Made by a program: the position numbers and the translations under genes. The notes below the pieces were generated by a model. That model searched no databases, was not told the origin of the DNA, and saw only the letters and a list, made by a program, of their open reading frames with translations. A DNA stretch of 64,000 bases, taken from the NCBI GenBank assembly GCA_024509875.1, contig JAMPIV010018961.1:310001-374000 (forward strand), written 5' to 3'. The DNA is from Oreohelix idahoensis. Taxonomy: Eukaryota; Mollusca; Gastropoda; Stylommatophora; Oreohelicidae. This document shows positions 32,900 through 45,519 of this stretch, piece after piece. Positions within the stretch are counted from its first letter, which is position 1. Each line of letters starts with the position of its first letter.

Positions 32900-33005
32900 A
32901 TCATCAGACATAAAGGTCTTTTATATTTGGACATGTGTCCTAATATAACCAACTAGGTTGAACGGGACACGCCTTGCAAAAACGAGGCAAAATTTTAGTT
33001 TATTT
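32900..33005 (+). repeat. Dispersed repeat D2 copy
   Basis: Contains GGTCTTTTATATTTGGACAT, CCTAATATAACCAA and GGTTGAACGGGACACGCCTT. Lacks the GGACCTTGTGTCT block of other copies. Confidence 0.7.
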
Positions 33006-33724
33006 TTATTCAGACCGGCCCTCTCCCTGCGACATTTAAAAGCAGTGTGTGGCTGCCATCTCTTTAGTAAGAAAATTTATGTTGAGAGGCATTTTAAAAC
33101 TGTTCATTCTAACTTTGAAACTGATTCTCCTCCTAACTCAGCAGGCATGATTTTATCAAAGTAGATCTTTGGAGAACTCGGTGTTTATAAAGTGGATCCC
33201 TGCTGCTCCAAGGTTGCCAACCGCTGGTTTAGATTGTTTATTTTAGGGCTAACATTTGCACATATCACCCGACACTTTCTTTGATTTTTCATGAGTACTG
33301 AGTATTCACATGATTGTTTCTACATCACATTGAAAAGTAATCATTTGACTTCATTTTCATAACAGTGAATAGATGATGTCCATTATGCTTAACAATGATT
33401 TCTTTTCTTTTTTTAAAATTGATGACTGACAATTTAAACAATTTTCCTCACCCATCGTGTTCATTAAGGTAAAGCTTATTTAGAAGATGCGCTTAAGCTG
33501 TGGTTGAGACAAGTTATGTTATCATTTACACCTATTCAGATTTTCATTAAATAATACAAAGGGACGTATTGAAAGGTTTTGGTGCAGTGAAACTGAAATA
33601 AAATTGTACCAAAACAAAAATGTATCCGTACTTGCTGTTCTGTGTTGGTGTTTTAGCCTGAGGAATGTTAGATCGGTGTATTGACGTTTTGCTATTCTGA
33701 TTCCATATAACTCCTTACATTGTT

Positions 33725-34185
33725 TGGGGTTGGAGTGGCTAAGAGGTATGGCGTCCGCCTCGATTTTCTAGAGGTACCGAGTTCAATTCTCAGTTGAAGG
33801 AATATAAGTTGTGGAAATTTTTTTTCAGAACCAGTTGTCCTAATGATGTCATACTCCCGCTGGTATCCTGGGTAGTGAGATCAAATGCCTAGCCTTCTCG
33901 GATAAGGGCAAACAAATAGGAGGTCCAGTGTGCAAGTTGCGCACGTTAAAAATTCCACGGCAGTTGGAAATCTTAAAGAGTAGGCCTATCAGGCCGCCGC
34001 CCTGGCAAAATTTAAAAATTAGAAACCTACCACCACAAACATATTTATAGAATGTGTGATTCTCGCTGGTGCTATGGAGTTTGTGCACTGTGCTGAGATC
34101 CTCCTTGTATTATCTAAGGGAGGAGATCGGAGCACTGATGGAGTTGTCCGTGTGCAATGAAGATAGTCCTTAAAACCAAACTTTA
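33725..34185 (+). mobile_element. SINE-B, near full length
   Basis: Head GTTGGAGTGGCTAAGAGG with GGTATGGCGTCCGCC and box B-like GAGTTCAATTCTC, similar to a tRNA with a long variable arm. A body of about 380 bp ends near 'gttgtccgtgtgcaatgaag'. The 3' half recurs at 6522-6765. Confidence 0.8.
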
Positions 34186-34442
34186 CGTGTTTGTTCATTT
34201 ATGACCTTTTATCTCCCAATGGAGTATAGGTCATCATAAAATACCTTGTAAGCCTTCTCCTCTCCAGTGCCATCTGTTCAAGGCTTTTCCCTGCCTTATT
34301 TATCCCTTTCATGTCTGATTCTTGTTCTCTTTGCCATGTTTTTTTTTTTTTGTTGGTCTTCCGCTGCCTCTTTTACTCTGGGGATTCTAGAACAGGGTCT
34401 GCCTTGTAAGGCTATCATTGCCATAAGAGCCTGCTAACTATT

Positions 34443-34956
34443 CTTCTTCTTCTTTGATCCTTAGCCGCCGACCATCAAAGCAGTCAGTGGCCATCATGCC
34501 TGGTGGCGTCTTGTAGGGCAGCAACAAATTGATTCCACTTTGCTCGGTCGGTGGCCATCCTTCGTACAGTGCTCCAACTCTGGTTCATTCTTTGCATCTC
34601 AGCCTCTACAGTCCTCCGCCAGCTTGTTTTTGGTCGGCCTCTCTTTCGTTTTCCTTCAGGGGTCCATAGCATAGCTGTTCTTGTGATGGCATCGGAGTCT
34701 CTTCTGAGGTCATGGCCAACCCAACTCCAGCGTCTGCCAGCTATGATGGTGTGCATGTCCTCTTGCTTGCTCCAAGTAAGCAGATCTTGGTTGGTGATGG
34801 TATTCGGCCAAAAGATTCTGAGAATTTTTCTTAGGCATGTGTGAAAAGAGGACATTCGACATTTCCTTCTCTGTTGCTCTCCAGCATTCCGCACCATAGA
34901 GAAGCATAGAAAGCACACAGCTCTGATATAATCTTAATTTTGTGCTTGTGCTGTAA
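34443..34956 (-). mobile_element. APE-type LINE 'R4', 5'-truncated
   Basis: A 514-bp insertion with a 9-bp target duplication CTAACTATT (34434-34442 and 34957-34965) and a (GAA)n tail at the left. The minus-strand frame (34918-34484, 144 codons) is a reverse-transcriptase C-terminus: HTCLRKILRIFWPNTITNQD, RRWSWVGHDLRRD, KRKRGRPKTSWRRT, DRAKWNQFVAAL. Its last 110 bp are shared with the SINE-S elements at 21959 and 59350. Confidence 0.92.
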
Positions 34957-35644
34957 CTAACTATTATGTACTGTTCTTATTCTTCTATAAGTTACTAGAC
35001 AAAGTATTATGGTCTTCGTCTTGTGTTATCTGGTATACACTTGTGAATAGGAAAATTATAGAAGTAATTGCTTCTGTAATTAATCTGGATCATTCCCTGA
35101 TATTATATTCGTTAGTAGTGTGGAGTGATTGTGAAGATGACCGCTGTCCGTCCATGAAGCACTATTTTAGTGATGCTACGCTGGTAGTGTGATAGTTAGC
35201 CTATCACTTCTGTTATTTTTCTGTTGTCTAGTTTTCTACTACTTTATTTCTGACGAATGCCTGCAAGATAGCCATTTATGTTTATTTACTAGAACCTCAC
35301 TAGACCTCCAATTTCCTGTCTTATTCTCCTCCCCCCCCAATCATATATATACTTTTTTTAAATTGCTAAATACTTTTTGACTATATTGTACATAATCTAA
35401 GCCTGTAAATAATATAATTTACACAATTTTACAAGAAACGTAAAATAAAAAATACTTGTAAACGTGAACAATCAAGAAGAGAATAATAATGGCCAAAGCT
35501 ACATTCAGCAACATGAGACAGATACTATTATCTAAAGAAATATCTTACAAATTAAAACTGATAAGTCATCAAATGTTATATATATACATGAATGTATATA
35601 TTCTTCTTTACTCTGGAATGATGTGAAAACATGGACAATGAACA

Positions 35645-36240
35645 AGTAGTTGGAAGAAAGATTTGAAGCCCTTGAGGCATGGATATATAGAAGAATGGGG
35701 CGCATCTCATTGAAATATGAAAGAGAAGAAAACCAAAAAAGAAACCCTAGAAAAGCTAGGAATAAAAAGATAATTAATAAAGGAGATCAGACTAAGCTAA
35801 AATATTTTGGCCATATAAACAGATATGACGCCTTACTGAAGACAATGAATGGAAGAGTTGATGGCAAATGTGCAAGAGGAAGACAGCCCTGTAAGTGGGA
35901 AGACATGGATAGCGCTGTAAATGGAAAGATAACATCAAGACATGGATAGCGCTGTAAGTGGGAAGATAACATCAAGACATGGATAGCGCTGTAAGTGGAG
36001 AGATGACATGGATAGTGCTGTAAGTGGAAAGATAACATCAAGACATGGATAGCGCTGTAAGTGGAAAGATAACATCAAGACATGGATAGCACTGTAAGTG
36101 GGAAGATAACATCAAGACATGGATAGCGCTGTAAGTGGAAAGATAACATCAAGACATGGATGGGAAAGAGTCAATCAGAGTGTACCATTAAGACAAGAGG
36201 CAGAAGATATTGGAAATCCTTTGCAACTGACCTTTAATGC
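35645..36240 (+). mobile_element. LINE 3' end (R3-like) with internal minisatellite
   Basis: C-terminal RT pattern: EAWIYRRMGRISLKYE, RNKKIINK, LKYFGHINRYD, CARGRQPCKWEDM. The sequence then runs into a minisatellite, after which the LINE frame resumes as DNIKTWMGKSQSE...WKSF. The related copy at 40800-41100 lacks the expansion. Confidence 0.8.
35894..36165. repeat. Minisatellite, about 37-bp unit, inside a LINE
   Basis: About seven tandem units of GATAACATCAAGACATGGAT + AGCGCTGTAAGTGGAAA, some shortened. The unit derives from LINE coding sequence (TGTAAGTGGGAAGA...AACATCAAGA = CKWED/NIK). Confidence 0.9.
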
Positions 36241-36394
36241 GGAGATGGCAGCTGATGACGATTATGAAATAATCTAATATTGGTATTCTCTGTTCATATT
36301 TCCTACATTTTAGTAGGAAATGCTGTTTTATTATCTTGCAGACATTCTGCACAGTAAGTTTCTTCTATTTTAAAACAGCCCATTACTAGTTGTA

Positions 36395-37118
36395 ATCTCA
36401 TATCCTGACAACCACTATGAGACTAGGCACATTCCCACTGGTAAATTCTGTTCCAACTATACAGCTGAGGTTCAAGCTCTAGAGCAAGCTGCAAATATGA
36501 TTTATAACACCAACTCTGACTGCCACCAGGTAGTCATCCTCACAGATGCACTGTCTGTCCTGCAAGCTCTCAAGGGTGGTAAACTCCCGCACCTGAGAAA
36601 TGAACTAAACAAGGTAGCTGCCAAAAAGAGAACCATACTTCAGTGGGTACCATCTCATTGTGGTGTACCCGGAAATGAAAAGGCAGATAAACTTGCAAAA
36701 AAAGGGAGGAGAATGTGAACAAGAAGATAATGAAGTCACATACTTTGAGAAAAAGAGAGCTATCCAGACTATCAGAAGAGAACAGAACCAACCCAAAGAC
36801 GACTATCACACTCTCGACCGGCAGGGACAGATAACTATTTTTCGCCTCAGGACAGGGCATAACAAACTGAATAAACACATGCACAAGCTATGATTGTCTG
36901 CTTCACCACTGTGCACATGTGGATTAAACGAACAAACTGCTGAGCATGTTCTACAGGATTGTCCTCTGTATGACCAGTCAAGAAAGATATACTGGCCCAA
37001 TGACTCAACACTAAATCAAAGCTATATGGAGCTAAAGAGGAACTTCAAACAACAGTCGAATTCATCATGAGAACTCGTCTGACGGTGTAAACATCAAAGA
37101 TGCGATCGCAAGAAGAAG
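36395..37118 (+). mobile_element. RNase H-bearing LINE 'I1', copy 3 (5'-truncated)
   Basis: A 724-bp insertion with an exact 10-bp target duplication ACTAGTTGTA (36385-36394 and 37119-37128). It carries the RNase H centre (AEVQAL, LTDALSV, SHCGVPGNEKAD) and the CCHC tail. It is broken by an extra A in an A-run near 36702 and a TGA at about 36891. The 3' end has a short GAAGAAGA tail. Confidence 0.95.
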
Positions 37119-38799
37119 ACTAGTTGTAGCTCAAGTGGTTTCTTGTTGCTGGAAATTTATAATTCCCTAGATACTTAATATGTTCTTGTTGCAACTTTGA
37201 ACAGGTTATATGCATGTCTTCCTTTTAGATTTGTATCCCATGGTAATGTTCATTCATCTTTTATTATTCTTTTAATTAAGCTTTTGATGTTTGTTCTACT
37301 TGCCCCCACATTTATTCAGTTTTTATTAGATTCTATCTTTCTTGGCTTCTTTATCTGCCTTTTCATTTCCTTCTATGCCAACATGTGAATGTACCTCAGC
37401 TATTAAAACTGAGCATCAACTGGAGTATAGGCACATATTAGCCAAAAATATATCATTTGCTATATCTGGTCTGTTGCATTCATGCGGGACAAAAACTCGT
37501 AACCTAGGATATCGGAAAAGTCAAAGACTACATTCATGTAATGGCACATGGGAATGACAGTTCCATGAAAAGCAGGCAAACAGCATGAGGAAGGAACTTT
37601 ATGGCAATGCACGAAGTTTGAGACAGGCTATCCATTTTATTAGAGATGGATGTCGCAGTACAAGTGTGAATGACGAAGACAGAATTAAATGGGCAATAGT
37701 TGTTCTTGTTTTAAAAACTTCTTCATTTCATGAAGCCAGTGTGGAAAGAACCCTTAAATAGCAGATTTACGGAATCAAACTTGAATACATGGAAGGGATT
37801 CATTCATCTAAAGTTTAATTTCTGGATGGTATACGGGTTTATATTCTCTGAATTAACTATAATTTTCATAAAATTATTTCTAGGGCATATATTTTAGGTG
37901 GCTTTGACATTCATTAAGTGTAGGAAAATATATCCAACAAAAAATTCTTAAAGGACTCTGAAAAGAAGTAAACTGTAAGTGACAATAAAGGGAAAACTAT
38001 TTTGTGGTCATCTGGGTAGATTATGAGAAAAATGTGCAGCAAGAAGAGTAGAAAGAGAGAGGGGAAAAAGACATGATGACAACATAAATTGCTGTCTTCC
38101 ATTCTCTGCTGCTAATGGTGTAAAGTTTTGCAGCTGAGATTGAATAATGGTTTCTGATTCATGCTGTAACCTTGTGTGCTGTCATGTCATGTTTCTTTAA
38201 GAATTCTTTCATGTCTTTGATCTATCGTGTGAATGAATTAAAAAACAAAAAACTAGATAGCACTAAATTGGGATTTTAAAATGAGAGGAAACAGGTTCTT
38301 GGTGTCATGCATCTGAGAGGAAAAGGCACATGATGATGATGATTAAGTGTGGTTTTTTTAAAGCATGTTATTAGTTATTTTAAAATGATTTCACTGATTG
38401 TGGCTGGGGAGAATATGAAGTGCAGTAGAAATTATCATAGTTTCATCTTCACTTCTTTTTGCATACTTTATCTGAGAGAGGGGATTTTAACATGAGTAAT
38501 CAAAATTTTAAATGGTACCGTCGAAGAAAGAGAAGCCTAAGAGAAACTTGAAGAAGACGCATGGAGAGCAAGCAAATAAAATATGTAAGAATTTGAATAA
38601 ATTGGGCTAACGTGGCTGACACAAAAGAGGGTCAAATGGTGAAAGTTTTTCATTTCCAGGTGCTCCAGAGAAAGCTAATGAACATGGGTAGATTCAAATC
38701 AGTTAGAAGAAAGTGCCACTTTTCACTTACTTGTTAAACATTATTTCAGGTTAAGGTGGGATTATTTTCTAGATGTTTGCTGGTATGTCATCTGACATG

Positions 38800-39480
38800 C
38801 CTGTTTGTACAACTGACCAGGTGCTCTGCACCACAACATATCATCATCCCCTTTCAACTCCCCAAGGAGCTTTAGCCTTCAACAAATTTATGCCAAGTCT
38901 TCCTGTCCTGTGCCATCTGCTCAAGGCCTTTCAATGTTTTCTTCATCCCCTTCAGGTCTGTATCCAGTTCTCTTCTCCATGTGTTATTTGGTCTCTCTTT
39001 CTCTCTCTCTGGGAGCCGCGGTAGCATAGTGGTTAGTGCACTGGCTTCCTAGCGCAGTGGTCTGTGGTTCGATCCCCAGATGAGGCGGGAATTTTTTAGG
39101 CCACAAACGGCTCCTGGGTCGACCCAGCCCCAAATGGGTACCAGAGCAACTCTGGGAAGGTTAAGGCGGCCGGCGTGATGCCGACCACATCACCCCTAGT
39201 GTGCCGACGGTCAAGATAATATGGGCCTAACACCATATTCCCAATATGCTTTAATGGGCGTGTAACGGGTTCCTTTACCTTTTTTTTTTCTTTTCTCTCT
39301 CTCTCTCTCTCTCTTACCCTGGAGATTCCACAGCAAGTAATGCCTGATAATGCTTTCAGCAGGTTTCTTAAATTTGTGTCCTATCCATCTGCAGTGTCTT
39401 CTTCTCATCTGTTGATCCCCTGGTTCTTGTCATCAGTTCCACATTAGTGATCTTATACCATTTCAATCCTTCTATTCTAC
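38800..39480 (-). repeat. LINE 3' fragment ('R5'), split by a SINE-A
   Basis: Reverse strand reads as the R5 RT C-terminus (compare 47560-47885): the 'tgaaggcctatgc'-like end near 38870 and the QQMRRRHCRWIGHKF-type stretch at about 39370-39410. A SINE-A copy at 39011-39291 sits between, flanked by CT-rich repeats. Confidence 0.55.
39011..39291 (+). mobile_element. SINE-A, full length
   Basis: Starts GGGAGCCGCGGTAGCATAGT. Box A-like GTAGCATAGTGGTTAGTGCA and box B GGTTCGATCCCCAG are in tRNA spacing. The body contains TCCTGGGTCGACCCAGCCCC and GGCGTGATGCCGACCACATC; the end is GGGCGTGTAACGGGTTCC plus a T-rich tail. CTCTCT repeats on both sides probably mark the target duplication. Other copies: 13155, 39626, 48150. 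Confidence 0.9.
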
Positions 39481-39625
39481 GCAAGCATGAACAGTGCTCC
39501 CAGCCATACACTGTATTTTAGCCTGTGGCAATCCAAAAGATGCAGACTTTCATAAATGGGTACTTTCACAGAACACGAGGTTTGAAATTGTATGACAAGA
39601 TCACTAAGGTGGTACTAATAGAAAG

Positions 39626-39901
39626 GAGGAGGGGGGATCCCATCACACGCCCATTGAGGCATATTGGGAATATGGTGTTAAGCCCATATTTTCTTGACCA
39701 ATCGGCACACTAGGGGTGACGTGGTCAGCATCACGCCGGCCGCCTTAACCTTCCCAGAAGTTGCTCTGGTACCCAATTGGGGCTGGGTCGACCCAGGAGC
39801 CGTTTGCGGCCTAAAAAAAAATCCCACATCATCTGGGGATCGAACCATAGACCACTGAGCTAGGAAGCCAGTGCACTAACCACTATGCTACCGCAGCTCC
39901 C
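39626..39901 (-). mobile_element. SINE-A, full length, inverted
   Basis: Same SINE as 39011-39291 but reversed, with an exact 12-bp target duplication ACTAATAGAAAG (39614-39625 and 39902-39913). The two copies are about 335 bp apart and can pair over about 270 bp. Inserted in an R5-like LINE fragment that continues on the right to about 40150. Confidence 0.95.
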
Positions 39902-39913
39902 ACTAATAGAAAG

Positions 39914-40200
39914 CACCAGACAAATACCAAATGGAATAACAGGAGGTGAAGAGAAGATATTGGCATTGGATAGGACGCACATTAAGAATACCAATTGATA
40001 TCATAACCAGGCAGTCCCTGATCTGGAATCTTCTGGGTAAAATAGAGGGAGTCAAAATGTACATTTAGAAGAGAACTGCAGACAGACGTGAGAGGGATAA
40101 AGAAGACATAGAGCTTGAACAGACGGTACAGGACAACAAGGCATGGCATGTTTTGTTAAAACCTCATGCTTCGTAGGGAGCTGAGAGGTAGTGATGATGA
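39914..40200 (+). repeat. R5 LINE 3' fragment
   Basis: Continuation of the LINE interrupted by the SINE: 'ggataggacgcacattaaga' (WIGRTL), then 'cagtccctgatctggaatct' (QSLIWN), and a GTAGGGAGCTGA end with a short TGATGATGAT tail. Confidence 0.55.
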
Positions 40201-40289
40201 TGATAATATAAACAAGGTTTTCCTTGTTTGGAACAATGGTTCCAGCCATGCACTTCACTGTAGGCCATATTTTCTCAACCTGTGCATTC

Positions 40290-40449
40290 TAGGGTTGTCC
40301 GTGTACAAAATGTAAAATATGCTTTTATGTACATTTTTGTTCCAAGAAGAAGTCTATAACCTTCAACGGGCAATTAAAGAGGTCCATAACCTTCATCAGA
40401 CAATCAAAGATGCTCCATGGAACACACACAAAAATGTTAAGAAACCCTG
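40290..40449 (+). mobile_element. hAT-like MITE 'H1', unexpanded copy
   Basis: Contains the same backbone as 49124-49731: 'gcttttatgtac', TTCCAAGAAG, two units of the TCCATAACCTTCATCAGACA type and the right end GTTAAGAAACCCTG (ends 40449). The left terminus has decayed. Confidence 0.75.
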
Positions 40450-40799
40450 CTGTAGCCTATAACCCATTTTGAAAATTAAATACAAGTATACTACTTTTAT
40501 AATTATTGTACCTTTTTATGAGATGTTTGATGAGAAAATATTTTCTTATGATAGAATTAGATTGTCTTGATATGATATTGTATGTTTTAAGTGATTTTTT
40601 TGGATTAAATTGTGTCCAGTGCACAATGGATTAGTTTTTTCCATAAGTAGTGAGAATAGTATTGGTATGCTAATGTTAGCTTTTAAATGGATTTTTCAAA
40701 CAAATTAGGTTCATAAATAGGGGGGCTTGGGTGTGTGTATTGTGTTGTTAATGCTCATAATAGTGCTTCGTGTTAACACTGTTATCTGTTTTTTTTTAT

Positions 40800-41100
40800 A
40801 TTGAAGAATGGGGCTCACCTCATAGAAAGAAAAGAAAACAAAGAGGTCCTTGACAAACCTAGGAATGAAAAGAGAATTAATGAAGGAGATGAAAATAGTT
40901 TGGCCATGTAAAAAGACAACACCTTTACTAAAGACCATAATAGAAGGCAGACAGGCAAGAAGAAGACAGCGCTATAAGTGGGAAGGTAACATCAAGAGAT
41001 GGACAGGAAAGAGCCTATCAGAGTATACCCTCGAGATAAAGAGACAGAAGATGGAGATTCATTGCAGCCGACCTTCAGTGTGGAGATGGCAGCTGATGAT
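40800..41100 (+). repeat. LINE 3' end (R3-like), unexpanded copy
   Basis: Broken RT C-terminus (KCEGNIKRWTGKSLSEY-type stretch, ending WRWQLMMM) with a (GAT)n tail near 41095. Homologous to 35645-36240 but without the 37-bp array. Confidence 0.65.
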
Positions 41101-41535
41101 GATGTTATCAATGTAAAAATTGTAATTATCACTGTTAATATTATTGTGGCTTGCTATTGTATAATAGTACTTGTAACATGTGTAATGTTTCTTTTATTTC
41201 CTCTATATATTTTTTTTTAAAGCACTGATGTATTTATTTATACTTTTTATCAAAAGAGTGAAAGGAAAGGGGAAGTAAACATTTTAAAAACATGATAGAT
41301 TATTTAGCTTTAAATTGTAAAGTAGAACAAACAAATAAAGAACATTGAAACAGGAAGTTCCCCACAAGATGTCACCAGTCACTGACACGAAATTTGCAGG
41401 CAATAGATGAGTAAGTCATGTAATGTAGTGAGGTAAAATGTGGAGAAAGTGGGGTACATTATGGAGAGTGAGAGGAAGACTCTCTTAAAAAAAAAAAAAA
41501 GAAACCCCAGGTTGAAAAGCTACATCTAAAAAAAA

Positions 41536-41690
41536 GTAACGGTAGTCTCATAGCAGATACTGCTGTAGGGGAGTTAAATGTTAAAGCCTTCACTATACTA
41601 GGTCCATGTGGGGGGGGGGGGGGGGTGTGACCAGATTTCCTTCCTTGCTCAAGGTCAGAGTCAGGTACCAGTTGTCTACATTTTTACAAG
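41536..41690 (-). repeat. SINE-V fragment
   Basis: Reversed SINE-V 3' part: GGTAGTCTCATAGCAGATAC, 'cttcactatactaggtcca', a poly-G run (about 41610-41625) and GGTCAGAGTCAGGTACC. Head lost. Confidence 0.65.
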
Positions 41691-42669
41691 ACGTAAAGGG
41701 TAGAAAAGATGATGAAAAATAGCTTTAATCACCTTTTCGGTTGTGTGAGACCCTAGGTAAGCGTTAGTTTTTTTAGTGAAATTAAAGGAGAGCGGATTTG
41801 CCTCCGCTGAACCACCATCTTGGTCTACCCTGTTCACCCAAATTTCAGTTATAATTAGGAAATTAAGTGTAATTTTATTTTCAATTTTGTGATATATTAA
41901 TTATATATTGTCATTTACAATTAATGATTGCAGGTGCGATCTTGCGAGGCCCCTTTTAAATAAATTCCTGTTGTATCGACAAGCATATATTTGTGTGCGA
42001 GGCCATAGGCAAAAGCCAAGGTTGCTTATGTAAAACTGCCTCTGGGTCACCTAATACTAATTTGCTTTTCCAGTGCTGATTTCTAATTTTAGAAACCAAA
42101 GCATGGGAATTGTCATGACAAATATCAGGGTGTTTTTTGTTTTTTTTTGTAACCTTTCCTTTTGTTTGTTTCTTATTATAATGTACACTTTGACTGGTTG
42201 TTGTTATATGCAGTGTGACTTGTAAGATTATGGTCATTGTTGTACTGCTGGAGATAGTGGACCAAAATAAAAATAATGTCAGAGTGCACGCTCTTGTTTA
42301 GATTTCCTGAGTGGATTTGTCACATGCTGTCAGTTTTGTGACAAATTTATTAAAATATGTAGGAGAGTGACACAACATGAGGTAATCTGATTATCAGAAG
42401 GGGGCCCTGTTGTATTTTTTTTCTACCTGCGCTGGAAAGTGAACCAACTCCGCCTTAGTTGCAACCTTCAGATTCACTCCTGGTTTTTTTTTTTTATCCA
42501 TTCAACTTGAGGCATTTGTGAAATCTTGAATTTCTTAGCACTTCAAGGTTGTTCCACAGCCAGCATACTTTTTAGCTGCCCTTTTTATTGACGGTCCGTT
42601 CGGGTCCAGTTGCTTCAGTAGATCATTTACTGAGGCAGCCACTATACCTCTTGCACATACTTCTAAAGC

Positions 42670-42800
42670 TACAATTTTTGTAAATTCTGTAGTCTACTTA
42701 TATGTGGCTCAGTAGGCTGTAAATTCTGGACAGCCTACTTATCTGGCTCAGTAGGCTGTAAATTCTGTACAGTCTACATATCTATGGTTCAGTAGGCCCA
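42670..42800. repeat. Tandem repeat, about 44-bp unit, three copies
   Basis: Unit GTAAATTCTGTA.AGTCTACT followed by TAT.TGGCTCAGTAGGCT. Last copy diverged. Confidence 0.8.
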
Positions 42801-43309
42801 TGCTTGCATCTGTCCTACAAGCCTTCATTCCTCACCTTTTCTTGTCACTCAGCCTTGTCTGGTGGCAGTAGGGGTGGATTTATACACAGATGGTACCAGA
42901 ATAACTGATGGCAGAAATCACTTAAATCTTCGAAAGAACGATGATGGTTCTGTATAAAAATACTGACAGCAACAAAAAAACACACAACTCAACAGCAGTT
43001 TTCATTTGAAAATTTTAATTTGCATAATTTAATAACAGAAACAAGAGGGACCCACACAAATTTGTTAGAAAATTTGCTCACAATGCGTACATCTCACTTT
43101 TACATTTCTTATATAGTATGAATACATGCTTATATTGAGTCCTATACATTTCTGAAAAATTATATAAAATAGAATGAATACTGAGAATCATTGTCCACAA
43201 AGTGTCCAACTTCATAAAAATCAGCACTGCTGCAGACCTTGCAAATAGCTTGATTAGGGCATTGGTAGGATTTTCTCCAATCAAGTTTGAAATGTGGTAA
43301 TTATGATAA

Positions 43310-43555
43310 ATGGTAAAGGTAGTCCCATAGCAGAACTGCCCATAGGGGATTTAAGTGTTAGAGACTTTAAGTCCAGCTTCGGGGGGGAAGACTAGTTCCC
43401 ATCCTAGCCGCCTTTGCCTTCCCTAACTCAAGAGCAAAGTCAGGCACCCATTTACAGCTGGGTATATTGGCAAGTGACAATACCATGTTTCTAACCTGGT
43501 GCCTTCGCTGCGAGAGGCCAGCGCTCTAACCAATCGGCCAATCAGACACTCATTG
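43310..43555 (-). mobile_element. SINE-V, near full length
   Basis: Reverse-strand tRNA-like head: TGGCCGATTGGTTAGAGCGC with box B region 'ggcaccaggttagaaa'. The body holds AATGGGTGCCTGACTTTGC and ends at GGTAGTCCCATAGCAG. Interspersed element, not a tRNA gene. Confidence 0.85.
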
Positions 43556-43717
43556 TTCATATAGCGATTGTTTTAAAGTAAGACCACATATACTGTATTC
43601 TAGATAAGCTCATGTTCTGTCTGAAAGTCACTAACGCTGTACTTCCCTACAGCAGTACCTGTAGGACTAACTTTTTTTTAAACATTGTTCTGGACTCCCT
43701 AGGGTAAGAGAGACAGA

Positions 43718-43960
43718 TAAAGGTAGTCACATATCATGTATTGCCGTAGGGGAATGAAGTGTTAGAGACTTCACTATACTAGGTCCAGCATCAAGAGGTG
43801 GGGGTGATCAGCTCCCTTTCTCGCTGCCTTTTCCTTCCCTAACTCAAGCGCAAAGTCAGATACCCATTTACAGCTGGGTAGACTAAAGCGTGTCAATGCC
43901 GTTAATCGAACCGGGCACCTTTGCCGCAAGAGACCACCACTCTTGTCAATCGGAGATAGA
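43718..43960 (-). mobile_element. SINE-V, inserted in a LINE 3' fragment
   Basis: Reversed SINE-V copy from GGTAGTCACATATCA to the head near 43955. R5-like LINE sequence continues on both sides: 'ctccctagggtaagagagac' to the left and GAAACTGGAGACAGAAAGGA to the right (to about 44095). Confidence 0.75.
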
Positions 43961-44885
43961 TACAAACCAAAAAAAAAAACGCACGGACAAGAAACTGGAG
44001 ACAGAAAGGAAAGGGATAAAGAAAAGATGGAAAGACTTTGAGAAGATGGCACAAGTTTGTTGAAGGCCTGTACTTCTTGGGGAGCTGACGGGGCAATGAA
44101 TATACTAGCAATAATCCGTCAAACTTGAGGGGTTGTCAATTATAGTGTGCCGTTTCCGTTCCCGGATGAGCAGATAGAAGTACATTCTTAGAGTGTTTTT
44201 GGTTTCTTTCCATTATACAGTGTAATCAAACTGTTCATGAACCCCGTCATTTGAACGCTTTTCTTTGTTGATTGTAACTATTTTCAGGAGAGTATATATA
44301 ATGGAAACAATACAATTTTTCAACACGGTTGCATTCCTCAGCTGTGACCAACGTATACACGGCAAGAATTTTGTTATTTTAGATTCAATTTAAAAGTTCT
44401 TTGATGACAACGTTTCGTGTGAAAGTGTGTAGATTGTTTTCAAATAGTGTTCCCTGATAATAAGTGGTTTTAACAAAAACTTTCAAGTTTTCATGATTTG
44501 TACATAGGGCGAGGGCTCATGTGCACCAATTGTTATGCACTGTTTCTTTGTCGAAGCGCTACTAATTTCGTGAAAGAATTAAAAAATAAAATAAAACCAA
44601 AGTATTTGTTTTATATAACACCCACGCCGTGCAAGTTGCACACCGTGAGTGACTATTTTGAGTGTGACCGACCGACGTAACATACATCGGTAATTATGTT
44701 AGTTGGGATTCTGTAAGTAAAGGGGAAGCACCAAACCGGAAATCCAGATCTAGTCTAAGGTTTATCCAAAATGGTATGCAACTTTAATTGGCATCATGCC
44801 ATGATTACTACAGGGTCTGTATTGTTTTATTTGAAACCCTCAGGGACAACTTTGTTTCGGAAACTGGACATTTTTGATTTTCAGA

Positions 44886-45030
44886 TGTAGCCCAGATCAC
44901 CCAAAATGTTTGAAAATCGCTCTAATTCACCCAAAATGTTTGAAAATAGCTCTAATTCACCCAAAATGTTTGAAAATAGCTCTAATTCACCCAAAATGTT
45001 TGAAAATAGCTCTAATTCACCCAAAATAGT
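44886..45030. repeat. Minisatellite, 30-bp unit
   Basis: About four and a half copies of TCACCCAAAATGTTTGAAAA + TAGCTCTAAT, nearly identical. Open on both strands because 30 is a multiple of three; not considered coding. Confidence 0.95.
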
Positions 45031-45519
45031 CAGAAGTCGCCGAAATTGTGGCCTAATGAAACTTTCAATTGTCATAATATTTCAGTTTTCTGGTGTTTGC
45101 ATGAAAGGATATAGACCTGTATCAGAAATATGTACATGTGTAAATACCTGTGCAATATAAAATGCAGTGAAAACTCTAAATTTAAAAAAAAAAAACAGCA
45201 ACATTCTAATTAGACACCAGCAAAAATATATGGATCTAAAAATTGAAAAATTAGATAGCAAAATAAAAATACCACGTACATAATAAGTAACCAAAAGTCA
45301 AAATGGCAACAAAATGGCCTGAGATTTGGGTAGACTGTGATATAAAAGTACAATTAATGACAAAATTGTAAGAAATCTGCACATTGTTGCTAATATAACT
45401 AGTGGCAGTTTTTCATGAACTTATTCAGATCTGTCCAGATTCAGTAACATTGAAATAATTATTATACAGCTCAGGGCCAAACAGCAAAAGTCTAAATCAT
45501 CATTTTCTTTTTAACTCCA

